64,000 nucleotides of DNA from positions 7,502,014 to 7,566,013 of the forward strand of contig OY743169.1 in the NCBI GenBank assembly GCA_963555705.1. Reading direction: 5' to 3'. The notes beneath the pieces were generated by a model. It was not told the DNA's origin. It saw nothing but the letters and a program-made list of their open reading frames with translations, and made no database searches. The first letter of the stretch is position 1; each line of letters starts with the position of its first letter. Source of the DNA: Ligustrum vulgare (lineage: Eukaryota; Streptophyta; Magnoliopsida; Lamiales; Oleaceae). A program made the position numbers and the translations under genes. Below are positions 12,507 to 24,205 of the stretch, one piece after another.

Positions 12507-13608
12507 ATCAAAATTGAAATAACTTTTTTTCTAAATTTCATGCTAACTGCATCATGATGAGTTATTATTAACCAACCTTTACTATTATTAACATCACAAT
12601 TCACAACAATATTCAACTTCATTAGCTCAAAACTCCCATGTAAATTTTAATCCTAACTGGGATTTGTAGATCACACGCAAACAAGTAATTATCATTAAAT
12701 TCATCAATAATAATTAACCAAGATTTTTGAACAGTCTGAAATCGATCGGAATCATGATCATCTACACCCCATGTGTACTAAATCCCATTTAATCCTAAGA
12801 AGATTTGTCGGTCCATAGTCAACTTAATTACTATAATATAGAAATAATTTTTTTTGGTAAAATATTTATTTATAAGATACACGCATCCAACTTCAGTATA
12901 TGTCCATGTGTGGCCAAACAAAGCTGACATCAAATTTAATTAAAATTTTAAAAAGAATAAAACTATTCAATATTAAAAACCAGTGCTGGCCAAAATATTA
13001 GGCACTGACTCTGATAAAATAAATTTGAATTTCTGGAATTGTGTTGACATTTAAGAATCTGTAGTTTGGTGGTAAAATCCTCCACAGAAAGAAGTTGGGG
13101 TCTTTTGATGCCTCTTTTGTACTGTAGTCCATACTATTTTATTTTCTTTTAAAGGAATTTTTTCTTTGAAGTGTGACATATACCATCAACAAGACGACAT
13201 GTACGATTCAATTTCTTTTTGTCTTTAATTCATTATCAATTTATTCTCTCAAACTTTACATCCAGTCATGTTTGGGCTCCAATAAAATGAGGTTTTGCTA
13301 GAAAATATATTTTGAAGTAGTAATTTTTTAAAGAATGTGTGTTAATAAATAAGGAAATTTTTTGAATTTACTTATAATATTATTTTATAAGCATTTTGGA
13401 TAGTTGAAAATAAGTTTTAGAAAAATGTATTTTTTTTTTTTTTAAAAAAAAGGGAGCCAAAACAATAATAGATTAAAAATACGAGTGTATACACGTGTAC
13501 GTTGAATTAGACTCTATACAAATATCTCCGAGACTGTCATAGAAAATTTATTGTGTGACCCTAAGTCAATCCCTTAGCATGTAACTAATTGTTTTCGTTG
13601 CACAATAC
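12507..13608. other. AT-rich intergenic DNA
   Basis: No gene, RNA or clear transposon end was found in this stretch. Poly-T/poly-A tracts lie near 13430-13450. Confidence 0.45.
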
Positions 13609-13611
13609 TTA

Positions 13612-13781
13612 GCCCTTGTTTGGTATAAATTAAAATCATATATTTAGTAGATTTTAAAAAAAAAAAGTTGATGGAATGTGTAATTGAAAAATTGTGGGAC
13701 TCATAGAACGTGTATTTAAGATTAATTATTGACTTTAACTTAAATTTTAATCAAGTTTTTTTAGAGTTACTAAACAGGGAC
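13612..13781. mobile_element. Tourist-like MITE, same family as PDR intron copies
   Basis: 170 bp, ends GCCCTTGTTTGGTA and TAAACAGGGAC, with TTA duplications at 13609-13611 and 13782-13784. The internal TTGACTTTAACTTAAA word matches the copies at 3481 and 4055. Confidence 0.8.
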
Positions 13782-14005
13782 TTAATTTGTGTTGGACTAA
13801 TTTAAATTGTCTATAAAGTTACGTTAATTCCATTAAATTTTAGTTTTATTATATGTATAGGAGTGTATTAAAAAAGAATGATATTTTATGGGTAGTTTTT
13901 TTTTTTTATATATGAACTATTTTATGGGTATTGGGTATTTGAAAGATAGGACAAAAGAGAGAAACAAGATATGATATTGGATTGGACGCAGAGTGTTTCA
14001 AGAAG

Positions 14006-14077
14006 GCGTTTGTAGTCCAACGGTTAGGATAATTGCCTTCCAAGCAATAGACCCGGGTTCGACTCCCGGCAAACGCA
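14006..14077 (+). tRNA. tRNA-Gly (anticodon UCC)
   Basis: 72 nt cloverleaf. The acceptor stem is GCGTTTG/CAAACGC. The D-arm is TAGTCCAACGGTTAGGATA-like. The anticodon stem ATTGC/GCAAT encloses loop CTTCCAA, giving anticodon TCC. The T-arm reads CCGGGTTCGACTCCCGG. The discriminator base is A, and CCA is not encoded, as in nuclear tRNA genes. A T-rich stretch follows as a Pol III stop. There is no intron. Confidence 0.96.
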
Positions 14078-14165
14078 ATTATGACTTGATTGCTTTTATA
14101 CTTTTCTTAATTAGGAATAAGATGCCAAAAGGAATGAAAAGAAAATAATAATAATAATTCATGCT

Positions 14166-16733
14166 TGTTATAAAACTATTGTAAAGTCTAAAGATGAGAG
14201 AAATATGGAGAGGTAAGGAGAATTCTTCTTCTTTCAATCAATGCCCAAATGAGAAGTTAAACCCCATATTTACAGGGGTATAATGATCATTCACTATATT
14301 TTATAACACTCCCCCTTGAAAGATTGATTACCCAATGTCTGCTTCGTTAAAACCTTGTTAAGAAAATTTAGTGGGATAAAACTTAAGCGAAGGAAAAAAA
14401 GTACAGTCATTTTGAAGTATAAAAATAATGCTGCCTCATTAAAACTTTGCTAGGAAAATCTAGTGGAATAAAACCTAGACGAAGGAAAAAGAGTACAGCT
14501 ACTCCCCCTGATATTGGTCATCGTAAATCATTGAGCCGACGCATCCCTATCTCGTGTATCAATTTCTTGAATATAGATGTCGGAAATGCTTTAGTAAATA
14601 AGTCAGCCACATTATCACTTGAACGAATTTGTTGAACATCGATATCTCCTGCTTTCCGAAGCTCATGTGTATAGAAGAATTTGGAGAGATGTGTTTTGTT
14701 CTATCTCTTTTGATATAGCTTCCTTTGAGTTGTACAATACAAGCTGCATTATCTTCATACAATATCGTTGGGCTATCTTTTGTCGAAATTAATCCGCATG
14801 ATGAATGGATATGATGAGTCATGTTTCTCAGCCATATAGATTCTCGACTTGTCTCATGGATTGCAATAATTTGAGTGATTTGAAGATGTTGCTGTCAAAG
14901 TTTGCTTCACAGATCTCCATGATATTACTGTTCCACCACGTGTAAACACATATCTTGTTTGTAAAAAAAAAAAAAAAAAAAAGGTTGAACCCCAATCTTA
15001 GGGGCCCCCACCTGCCCTGCCTTGGGCCTTTGTGAATGATGTAAATTGCAGGTTATGCCTTCCAGAATATAGGGTGAGGACTTACCTTTTAACTTGGTAA
15101 GAGCCGGATTCGAACCCCTGACCAAGTGAGGCTGGTCTTTAAACCATCCTCCCTTTCACCGCTGGGAGATGTGCCCTAGGGGAGTTTTTTTTTTTTCATA
15201 TCCTGTTGGTGATTTGGCTTGATGTGGATCAGATAGATAACCTGCGTATGCATATCCCATTAAAGAAAATCCCAATTTGTGAGAATAAAGTAACCCCATA
15301 TCAATAGTACCTTTTAGGTAACGAAGAATGTGTTTAACATCATTCCAATGCCTTTGAGTTGGTGCAGAACTATATCTCGCGAGAAGATTTACAGAAAATA
15401 ATTTATTGAAATCTCATTATTCTCAGACATCTGTGATTCTGCGGGAACCACGTTCTCACTATTAGGTTGTTTCATTGAAATCTTTGGTTCTTCAGGAATC
15501 ATGTCACCACTATTAGATTGATCAAACTTTTCTAGTATTACTTGTTCAGGAGTCTTTGGTTGGTTTACTTTCCTCTTACGAGGTACAATATCTTTTGAAC
15601 CAACTGGTCTACCACGCTTCTGGTGTATTTGATATTCACTTGCTATACCAATTTGTCCTACAGAGACATCAATCTTTGCTGGAGTATTTTCTGCTGGTAT
15701 ATATGACTTTGTCACATTTCTTGTGTCAACAAATATATCAAGTAATTGATTTGTATCTCTTTGCAAATGAATAACTTTCTCAACCTCTTTCTCACATTGA
15801 TTGTTTCGGGGATCAAAGTAAGATAGAGTTGTTTCATTCCAAGAAATTTTATCATGTTTTTCAGGATGCAACTTTACTTCCCCTAAAATTGGAAAAATCA
15901 TTTCATCAAAATGAAAATCTACAAAACGTGCAGTAAACAAATGACCTGTTAAAGGTTCAAGGTACCTGATAATTGAAGGTGAATCAAAACTAACATAAAT
16001 CCCAAGTCTACGTTGGGGACCCATTTTGGTACGTTGTCGGGGAGATATTGGGACTTCGACAGTACAACCAAAAACCCTTAGGTGAGAAATATTAGGTTCA
16101 TGACCAGATGCAAGTTGTAGAGGTGAGTATTGATAATAAGCAGTTGATAAATGGGAACTTTGATGATCAGGTGAAGGAATTGGAGAGGAGAACTGAAGCT
16201 CAAAAGATGCATAATGCATAAGCGAACTTTGTTTAAGGTGTGGGCATGTTTAATGTGAGATGAAGGGAAAATAGAGGAGGAGGGAGCACAATGTAGAAAC
16301 GAACTTTGTCTAAGGCGTGGGCACGCCTGCAGAAAAATTAATTGAGCAAAAAAAAAATTGTTTTTTTGGAAGAAAAAACTTGGAGAGGATGGGTGAGAGG
16401 GCAGGATACTGCTAGACAGAGTATGGGAGCTGACGGAAGAGATTTTGATGAAATGAAGGGTGGTCGAGCTTAACGGGGGACTATTGAAAAAAATTGTTGG
16501 ATAGAATAACTGACTACTGGATGGGAGGGCTACCAGAACCTATTGGATGGACAAGATTGCAAGAAAGATGAACTGGAAACGGTGAAGGAGAAGGCTGGCT
16601 CCTAGAATTAAAGGGAGGAGGCTGTTTGAGGAAAAAGGGAGAATTGATGAAAAGAGAATGGTAAAAGGAGGCTGCTGGAAGTAAGAAAATTTTGAGCTGC
16701 TCGTGAGAGTCTTAATTTGGCTCTAATACCATG
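14166..16733 (-). mobile_element. Decayed Ty1/copia retrotransposon
   Basis: Read on the minus strand. 14166-14308 is a 143-bp 3' LTR with ends TGTTATAAAA/TTTTATAACA, preceded by the polypurine tract AAGGGGGAG. Two copies of a 3' repeat (AGTACTTTTTTTCCTTCGC-like) lie at about 14336-14500. The end of reverse transcriptase/RNase H follows at about 14510-15380 (RYSSAPTQRHWNDVKHILRY; TILYEDNAACI; frameshifted). An open frame at 15389-16219 encodes the integrase C-terminus (SHLRVFGCTVEVPISPRQRT; GPQRRLGIYVSFDSPSIIRY). Gag, protease, the integrase core and most of RT are missing. At 16717-16733 the minus strand reads TGGTATTAGAGCC, a decayed primer-binding site for initiator tRNA-Met. A matching 5' LTR was not found. 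It is defective. Confidence 0.85.
14963..15196 (-). mobile_element. tRNA-derived SINE (Au-like) inside the copia remnant
   Basis: 234 bp in minus orientation. The Pol III B box is perfect (GGTTCGAATCC) and a degenerate tRNA-like head precedes it. The 3' end is a T-rich run. The target duplication CATATCTTGTTTGT / CATATCCTGTTGGT (14949-14962 and 15197-15210, 12 of 14 matching) lies within the copia coding sequence after SPTGY, and the reading resumes as VFTRGGTVISWRS. Its 3' half is similar to the SINE at 23639. Confidence 0.88.
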
Positions 16734-16740
16734 AAAGAAT

Positions 16741-16862
16741 ATAATGAAGGGAAAATTACACTGTTCCCTGCTTTTCAAAGACATCATTTAAAAATCTTGT
16801 GCCAAAGTATTTTTTTGTAATTATCAGGTGTTAATTCTTTTTCTTTATATAATTAATAATCA

Positions 16863-16943
<81 letters not shown>

Positions 16944-17830
16944 TTACCACTTCCCCCAGGCAACCCCTTTCTCGCTCTCTCGCTCTCCACCAGATCCCAA
17001 ACGGCATTATCACTCGGCAAGCCTCATCGCGGTAGATTTGCCGATCGACGCTAGCAACTATTGGCCCCATAACAAAGCAAATAGATCTAAACTGTCTACA
17101 AGCGGCAAGGCTCCAATTTCAGTACCACTATGAAGGCGGCGGGGCAAGAATTTGAAGCTATCGAAGGTATCTTCGACTCCTTCACGATATCGGTGTAAGT
17201 GCAGTGGTTTGTGATGCAGGCAGTGGTTTTTATGTGCAGTCGGTGGTTTTGTTTGTGTGTGCAACGATAGGAGCCGCTCGATGGCGGCAGGAGCCTTATT
17301 AAGGTAGATTGCTCTGTTTCCAAGCACAGCCAATTTCGTGATATGATGCTTGAGTTTGATGAAATTTCCAAAATCAGATTTCATCTTTTTTCAAATCTGG
17401 ATCGAGAGCAATTGGGTCAAAATTCGCAAGATGTTCGAATTGAAGAGTTCTCCAAGTACAATCAGTATTTTTGCATAGCTTCAAATTCTTTTGTCTTTGT
17501 TCACTATCTGTATGTGGTTTGTGAGTAGAGTTGATTGAGGTATGGACGGTGATGGTGGGAGGTTTATGGAGGAATCATGTCAGCGGTGGTGGAAGAGATG
17601 ATCAATTCTGCTACATGTACTTATAATTTAACATACAGGTTGATATATTGCATGGTTGGCACAATCATAATAATTTACACACCACATCAATTTTTAAATC
17701 AACGTTCACAAACTTGTCAACTCATTTTTTTGTCATCCTCTAAGTACAACTAGCATTTTTGAAGGGATGATTTACTTTGAGTGGAAACGTGGAGTCAAAT
17801 TGGGGGAGAAGAAAGGCCTAGGTGGGGGGT
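16741..17830. other. Unclassified region with CT microsatellite
   Basis: After a (CT)n tract lies about 400 bp of mixed composition (GATCGACGCTAGC-like) resembling a 5' UTR or captured gene piece. It carries only a tiny frame (ATG at 17130, 21 codons). No protein family was recognised. Confidence 0.35.
16866..16940. repeat. (CT)n microsatellite
   Basis: About 75 bases of uninterrupted CT dinucleotide, followed by CT-rich sequence. It opens a serine-leucine frame that is not a gene. Confidence 0.97.
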
Positions 17831-17839
17831 GAATATATT

Positions 17840-19515
17840 GTGATTGATTATGTGTAATTGACTAATTTTGACCAATTATTAGGTAATTGTAATCAAAATG
17901 TCGACTAAATGTGACTTTGTGCGACTTGTGACAAGTACGGAATGTAACAAATTATTATTAGGTAATTGTGACAAAAAATATTAACTAATCTTTTAAAAAA
18001 AGATAAATAAGTTGTGACCAATAAATAGATAATATGTGATCAAATATAAATGATTGTGACCAATTATATTAGAGGTTGTGATCATCTATAACTTTATGTG
18101 ACCATTGGACGAGGACCTGATGTGACTTATAGTTGTGTCAACTATGACTGTGTGACCGAACTATTATACATGTGACGGAACTGTGATCTTGGGTGACCAA
18201 ACTATAATTATATGTGACTTCATGTGATTGATCTGTGACTGGAATGTGACCTCATGTGACCAGACTGTGATCTCATGTGACCTAACTGGAACTTTGTTTG
18301 ACTAAACTGTAACCAACTGGGACTTTTGTGTGACCAACTGTGACCCTAACTGCGACTTTGTGTGACCAAACTGTGACCTTGTGTGACCAATTGTGATTTC
18401 GTGTAACCAACTGTGACTTTGGAAGTGGGGTGAGGTTTATTTGTAATTGTGACTTTGTGTGACCAGCTGTGACTAGACATGAGGGGTGGGTGGGGTCAAT
18501 TTTCCAACTAAATTTTTAATTGTGATCGAATTTTGACTTTGTATGACCAATTGTGACTTTGCATGTGGGAAGAAGTTATGTTGGGTATGTGGGGTTGCGG
18601 TGAAATTTGTGATTAAATTTGTAATTGTGATTTTTTTGACTCAAATATGACTAATTTTTAGGTAAATGTCATCAAAATATTGACTAATTGTGACTTTGTG
18701 CAACTTGTGGCGAGTAAGGAATGTGACAAATTATTAGGTAAATGTGACCAAAATATTGATTAATTGCGATCAATTGTGACTTTGTGTGACCATTAGATGA
18801 TGATGTGATGTGACCTACAGTTGTGTTAAACATGACTTTGTGTGATCGAACTGTGACTTTTTGTGAGCGAATTGTAACCTCCCGCGATCGAACTTTGACT
18901 TTATATGACCTAACTGTGACCTTGTGTGATTGAATTGTAATCTCGTATGATCGAGCTGTGACCTTATGCAATCGAACTGTGACTTTATGTGACCCAACTG
19001 TGATCTCGTGTGATCGAACTGTGACCTTGTGTGATCGAACTGTGACCTCGTGTGACTAGATTGCGACATTGTGTGACCAACTGTGACCTAACTGTGACTT
19101 TGTGTGATGGAACTGTGACCTTGTGTGATCAATTATGACTTTTTGTGACCAACTGTAACTTGGTGTGACCATTGGATGAGGACGTGATGTGACCTACAAT
19201 TATGTCAAATATGACTATGTGTGAGCGAATTGTGACTTTGTAAGAACGAAGTGTGACTTTATGTGATCGACCTGTAACCTCGTGTGATCTAATCGTGACC
19301 TCGTTTGACCTAATTGTGACCTCCTGTGACCTAACTGTGACCTCGTTTGACCAAACTGCGATTTTGTGTGACCGAACTTTGACCTTGTGTGGCCAACTGT
19401 GACTTTGGGGGGTGGGATTTTACAACTAAATTTGTAATTGTAACTCTTTGTGACCTTGTGTGACTTAACTGCGATCTCGTGTCAACTTACGTGACTGACT
19501 GTGATTTTGGGGGTG
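17840..19515 (+). repeat. TGTGAC minisatellite, unit about 21 bp
   Basis: Roughly 1.7 kb of degenerate tandem units of the form AACTGTGACCTTGTGTGAYCG. The 21-bp period is seven codons, so reverse frames stay open and give heptapeptide repeats (SQFDHTR-like). The order is most regular between about 18790 and 19400. The same TGTGAC/GTCACA word is dense in the non-coding parts of the MULE at 25-40 kb. Confidence 0.9.
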
Positions 19516-19529
19516 GGGATGGTGGGGTA

Positions 19530-21030
19530 GAGGGCGGGTGGGACTAGAAAAAGTAGAAGAAATCATTTTATTGTGGTGAGATAGGGTCGAGGTGGGTTGG
19601 TGGGGTGGGATCGAGGTTGAAAAAGTAGAAGAAAAAAATTATTTTTTTGGAGTGGGGTGGGTGGCGGGTAGGGTGGGGTCTAGGTTGGGTTGGGGGTTGG
19701 AAAAAGTAGAAGAAAAAAATTATTTTTTTGGGTGGGGTGGGGTGGGGTGGGTTGAGATGAGGTGGTTGGGGGTGAAGTGTGAAAAAATAGAAGAAAAATA
19801 ATTTTTTGATGGGGTATGGTGGATGGCGGGGTGTGGCGGTTGGGGGGAAGTGTAAAAAAATAGAAGAAAAATCATTTTTGGATGGAGTAGAGATGGTTGG
19901 GTGGGTGTAAAAAATAGAAGAAAAATCATTTTTGGATGGGGGTATGGTGGGATAGGATGGGGCGGTTGAGGTGAAGTGTGAAAAAATAGAAGAAAAATCA
20001 TTTTTGGGTGGGGTGTGAAAATATAGAAGAAAAATCATATTTTTGTGGGGTAGGATGGGGTGGGATGGGGTGGGTAGGTGGGTGGCGAGGTAGGGTCGGG
20101 CGGGGTGGGTAGGGGAGTGAAAAATTAGGAGAAAAAAAATAATTTTGGGTGGGGTGGGGTTGGGGATGAGTGACGGGGTAGGGTCTGGGTGAGTCGTGGA
20201 AAAGTAGTAAAAAAAAAATCATTTTAGATGAGGTGGGTTGGGGTAGGGTCTGGGGCAAGGCTGATGGGGGAGTCGAAAATTAGTGCAAAAAAATTAATTT
20301 TGGATGGGGTAGGTGGCGGGGTAGGATATGGTAGGGTCTTGGTGAGTTGTGGAAAAGTAGTAGAAAAAAATCATTTTGGGGTGAGGTGGGGGTGGGATAG
20401 GGTGGGTGGCTGAGATGAGAAAAAAATAGAAGTAAAATCATTTTTGTGGTGTGGTGTGGTGGGTGAGTGGTGGTGGGGTGGGTTGGGATTGGGGTGGAGT
20501 GGGGTGGGGGTGGGGTGGAGTGGGGTGGATAAGTTGGTGTCGGGGGTGGGGTGAGTGTGAAAAAGTAGAAGGAAAAAATTCATTTATTGATTTGAGGTGG
20601 GGTGGATAAGTTGGTGTCGGGTGTGGGGGTGAGTGAAAAAGTAGAAGGAAAAAATTCATTTATTGAGTTGATGTGGGGTGGGGTGGGGTGGGTTTCCGGG
20701 GTGGGGTGAGGTGAGTGCGGGGTTGTGTTGGATTGGGTTGGGATGGAGTGGTGGGTGGGTGTGTGTGATGGGATGGGACTAGTGGGTGGGTGGGGGGAGA
20801 AAAAATAGAAGTAACATCATTCTTGTGGTGGGGTGAGGTTGGGTTGGTGGGTGAGTGAGTGGTGGCGGGGTGGTTGGGTGGTGGGGTTGTGGAGGAGTGT
20901 TGGGTGGAGTGGGTAAGTCGGTGTTGGGGGTGGGGGTGAGTGTGGAAAAGTATAAGGAAAAAAGTTATTTTATGGGGTGGGGTGGGTTCCGGTGGGTGGG
21001 GTGGGTGGAGGGTTGGATTGGGATGGAGTG
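19530..21030 (+). repeat. G-rich minisatellite array
   Basis: About 17 divergent units of 55-90 bp. Each has an A-rich core (GAAAAAGTAGAAGAAAAAAT) followed by ATTTTTGGGTGGGGTGGGG-type G runs. Strand asymmetry is extreme: G on plus, C on minus. Long proline/histidine-rich minus frames here are repeat artefacts. The many GGGG/GGG runs could form G-quadruplexes. Confidence 0.92.
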
Positions 21031-21044
21031 GTTGTGGATTATGT

Positions 21045-22473
21045 ATTGTTTTTATTTTATTATTTAATATTATACATTTGTTTAACAACTCATTATAATT
21101 ATTATAATATTGTATTAATTAATTAACATATTAAGACCTGATTTTTACAAACAAAAAAAAATGTAAGTTTGTTATGTTTAAAAAGTGAAAGTTTTAGTTG
21201 TATAGTTACATACTTTTCCCTATAATGAATGTATAATTTTATTAATGTGTTTGAGCCCAATATATAATGCAAGACTTCCAATACAAAAAGAAAATTAGAT
21301 CAATCTCTATCACTTAAATAAAATATTTCTATGATAAGAATAAAAATACAATTTTTTATGATAAGGATAAGAATATAATGAGTGTGTTTGATTCTAGTTA
21401 AAATTTTTTTTGAAATGAATAACGATTTTTAGGAAAATTGATGTTGAAAAGTCAAATATTGTAGGTTTGACTTTTAATGAATGATTGAAATTGAGTATTG
21501 CAGAAAAATGAGAAATTTTTTAATGCAAACCAAACAATGACAATATAAACATATATTTCCATGTGTAGAATATTCCTTATTGAAGCCGACAGCTATGGTG
21601 ACTCGAAAGCCCTAGAATCGTATAACAATATCGTTTTCGTATTTTCCTTAATGTTTTCGAGCCATAAGTAAAATCAACAATGAGGCCTTTTCAACAACAG
21701 TAATGAAAAATTAATTGAGCAAATGTTTTTATTTATTTATTTTGAACCATTAGCAAATGTCTTCATAAATTTCATCTTCATAATTGATTTATAAACTGAT
21801 TTATTTCTGATTTTGAGGTAAAAAGTAGTGACTGAAAATTGGAGAGAGAAAAATGTATAGTTATAAAGTGATTTGAAAAATTATGTGATTTATAAATTGA
21901 TTTATAAAAGTAGTGATTTATAAAAGTAGTGATTTATAAATTAATTTATAAATCATAAAAAGTACATTTACCAAACAAGGATGATGATTCAGATAGATTT
22001 ACAAACAACAATATCGTTCATATCAGTGATGTTATTGAAAATTATCGACAACATGACGGTGGATGATTTGTACTCCTTCGGTCTGCATTATGACAGGCCA
22101 GAGATCTTATTGAAATCAATATGTGCAGCGATTTATGTTGGTTTTGTTTGGAGGCTGTGGCAGTTATAATCAGTTTATTTTGTATATCTCGAGGTGAATG
22201 TAGAGTTAAAAATTGAAGAGAAAAAAGATGTGTAATTAAAATGTTATATTGAAAATTCACCCCATTCTAAATCGAATTATAAACCGGTTACCGAACAATT
22301 AAGTGTATAGATAGAAATTATAAAAATGAACAAAGAAATAGTTGAAATCAACAAAATGCATGTAAAATCAAATTCTCTTGACAAGAAATCTTCAAAGCTT
22401 TCAAAGTTGGATGACGGTCCAAACCAGACCTTGAAATTTAGTTAAGCGTAAAGGACATAACCATTATATTGAG
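21045..22473. other. AT-rich DNA with MITE-like remnants
   Basis: No gene. Segments at about 21374-21537 and 21745-21980 contain the GTTTGATT...AACCAAACAA ends and the TTTATAAATTGATTTATAAA words shared with MITE copies at 24.2-24.6 kb and 60.3 kb. Confidence 0.45.
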
Positions 22474-22481
22474 TCCATGTT

Positions 22482-23011
22482 CAGGGACGGACTCAAGATG
22501 TTTGTTCAGTGTAAGCGAACGTGAACATTCCGGGAGTTCGGGGGAGGAGCCCCCAATTTTTTTTTAAACGAATTGGGCTCGCGCCACAGGGGGTGCAATC
22601 ACTATTTTAAATCTCAACTTTCATATTTCACATTTGAAACTTTGGGTGAGAATTGTGTGTACATTCTGTTTGTTAAAAGTCTTTGTTTAAAAATATTTTT
22701 TTAATATTTTCTAGGTAAAATGTGTGGTTGAAAAGTGGAGAGAGAAAATGTGTGTAATTAAAAAGTTATTTTGGGAATTTTGTAGAAAAAACGTGTTTAC
22801 CAATCAGAGGCTTAGTTAAATTAAAATTGGGCCCATTATTTGGTCAATTTTAATTGTTCTTGTAGATTAAATAGGCTTCAAAATTTAAAGGGTGACAAAA
22901 AACAAAAATCAGGCATAATTGATCCATTTCAAAAAAAAAAAAAAAAAAAAAATTTAATGAATTTGAGTGCAGGCATATGCCTGCACTCGTCCAACAGTGG
23001 GTCCGCCACTG
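22482..23011. mobile_element. Non-autonomous hAT element
   Basis: 530 bp. The left end is CAGGGACGGACTC and the inverted right end CAGTGGCGGACCC. It is flanked by a perfect 8-bp duplication TCCATGTT (22474-22481 and 23012-23019). The interior includes GC-rich ends, a Tourist-like insert (about 22670-22813, ending CAATCAGAGGC) and a 22-base poly-A. No transposase is present. Confidence 0.9.
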
Positions 23012-23019
23012 TCCATGTT

Positions 23020-23622
23020 TGATGTTCATTTTAAATAGAAAGTAATTTTTGAAATAGTGATTTTTTTGAGAATGTGGTTGAAATGCAAGGAAGTTTTTTG
23101 AATTTGCATAGAAAATATTTTATTATTTGTATGTGTTGTTGAAAATGAATATGAGAAAAATAATTTTTTTTAAAAGGGATTCCATCAAACAAAGGCTAAA
23201 ATTGACTTCTATCGTTACTCGTTACCAAGAAAAACAATACACACACACAATTCATTACGTGGTTTAACATCGTTAAAACTTACAAAAATCCAAAAAGTAG
23301 AGCGAGATTAGTCTTGACACTTACCTACAACATTGAAAAGCACTAAAAGATGAAATTAGAAAATAATGTTTCGATTATAAACTCTAATTAATTAAAACTT
23401 ACATCTCTCGAGGTTTAATTAAGATTACTTTCCAATTTAATTCGATCACTTTTGTACATAGAACCTCCTTAGATAAAATGCAAAACTTGTTTCAACCACC
23501 CAAGAATATAACATTTCGTTGACTTCCAAGACCAAGAATATATTTTAGTAAAATAAGTAATAACGTGTCATTTCATGAAAAATCTATGAAGCACATGAGT
23601 AATTAACCACTTTCTCTATGTT
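23020..23622. other. AT-rich DNA, MITE-like start
   Basis: The first ~180 bases end in CAAACAAAGGCTAA and resemble a Tourist-like MITE whose left end abuts the hAT target duplication. The rest shows no gene. Confidence 0.4.
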
Positions 23623-23638
23623 CGTGAAAGGGTGACCA

Positions 23639-23882
23639 GTGGCCCCCAGGCACAGCTCAACAGATAAAGGTTGAGTGGACATAATGTCAATTTCATTGAA
23701 AATTTACATGGTGGGGAGTTCGAGTCCTGATAGCAACGCTTTGAACTTGACTTTCTTGTAAATTTGATTAGTGGTCTACCTTTCAGTTCCTGAACAGTTG
23801 AGACATATCTCGCGATTTACATCTTCCACCAAAGTTCAGGGCAGGGGAAGTGGGAGCCCTCAAGGTGAGGGCTTCACTTTTT
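23639..23882 (+). mobile_element. tRNA-derived SINE (Au-like)
   Basis: 244 bp, plus strand. The tRNA-like head contains an A-box-like CACAGCTCAACAG and a B box GAGTTCGAGTCC. The target duplication GTGAAAGGGTGACCA / GTGAAAGGGTGATCA (23624-23638 and 23883-23897) differs at one base. The 3' half (GATTTACATC...GGGCAGG...GGGAGCCC) aligns with the SINE at 14963-15196, so the two belong to one family. Confidence 0.88.
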
Positions 23883-24205
23883 GTGAAAGGGTGATCATTG
23901 TCTTCTGAAAATGATTATCGACTTGAAATTCTTTAAGAGGTAGAACAAAAAAACAGTACAAACACCAAGGATTGGCAAATGAGAGAGAACCAATAATGCT
24001 ACCGTAAAATGTTGTTAAGTTGGAAAGCAATAACAAAGTTAATTCATTTTCGTTGAAATTTATTTTACTTTCATGGGGTAAACATGATTCGACTCTTGAA
24101 ATAAAGGTAAACTCGGGTAGAACTATGGCTTAATACAGGCCCTACCCAATGTGTTTCTCAACGCCCACCCCCTTTTAGCCCAACTTTATTTTTTTTCCGT
24201 CTTTA

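Noticed and set aside
16828..17133. Ser-Leu repeat ORF
   Set aside because: It is the translation of the CT microsatellite.
18684..19069. Heptapeptide-repeat ORFs
   Set aside because: They arise from the 21-bp TGTGAC array and have no start context or domain.
17840..19515. CRISPR-like array
   Set aside because: The units are degenerate and contiguous without unique spacers, and this is a plant nuclear sequence.
19568..21088. Long proline/histidine-rich minus-strand frames
   Set aside because: They are produced by the G-rich minisatellite; composition and period explain them completely.
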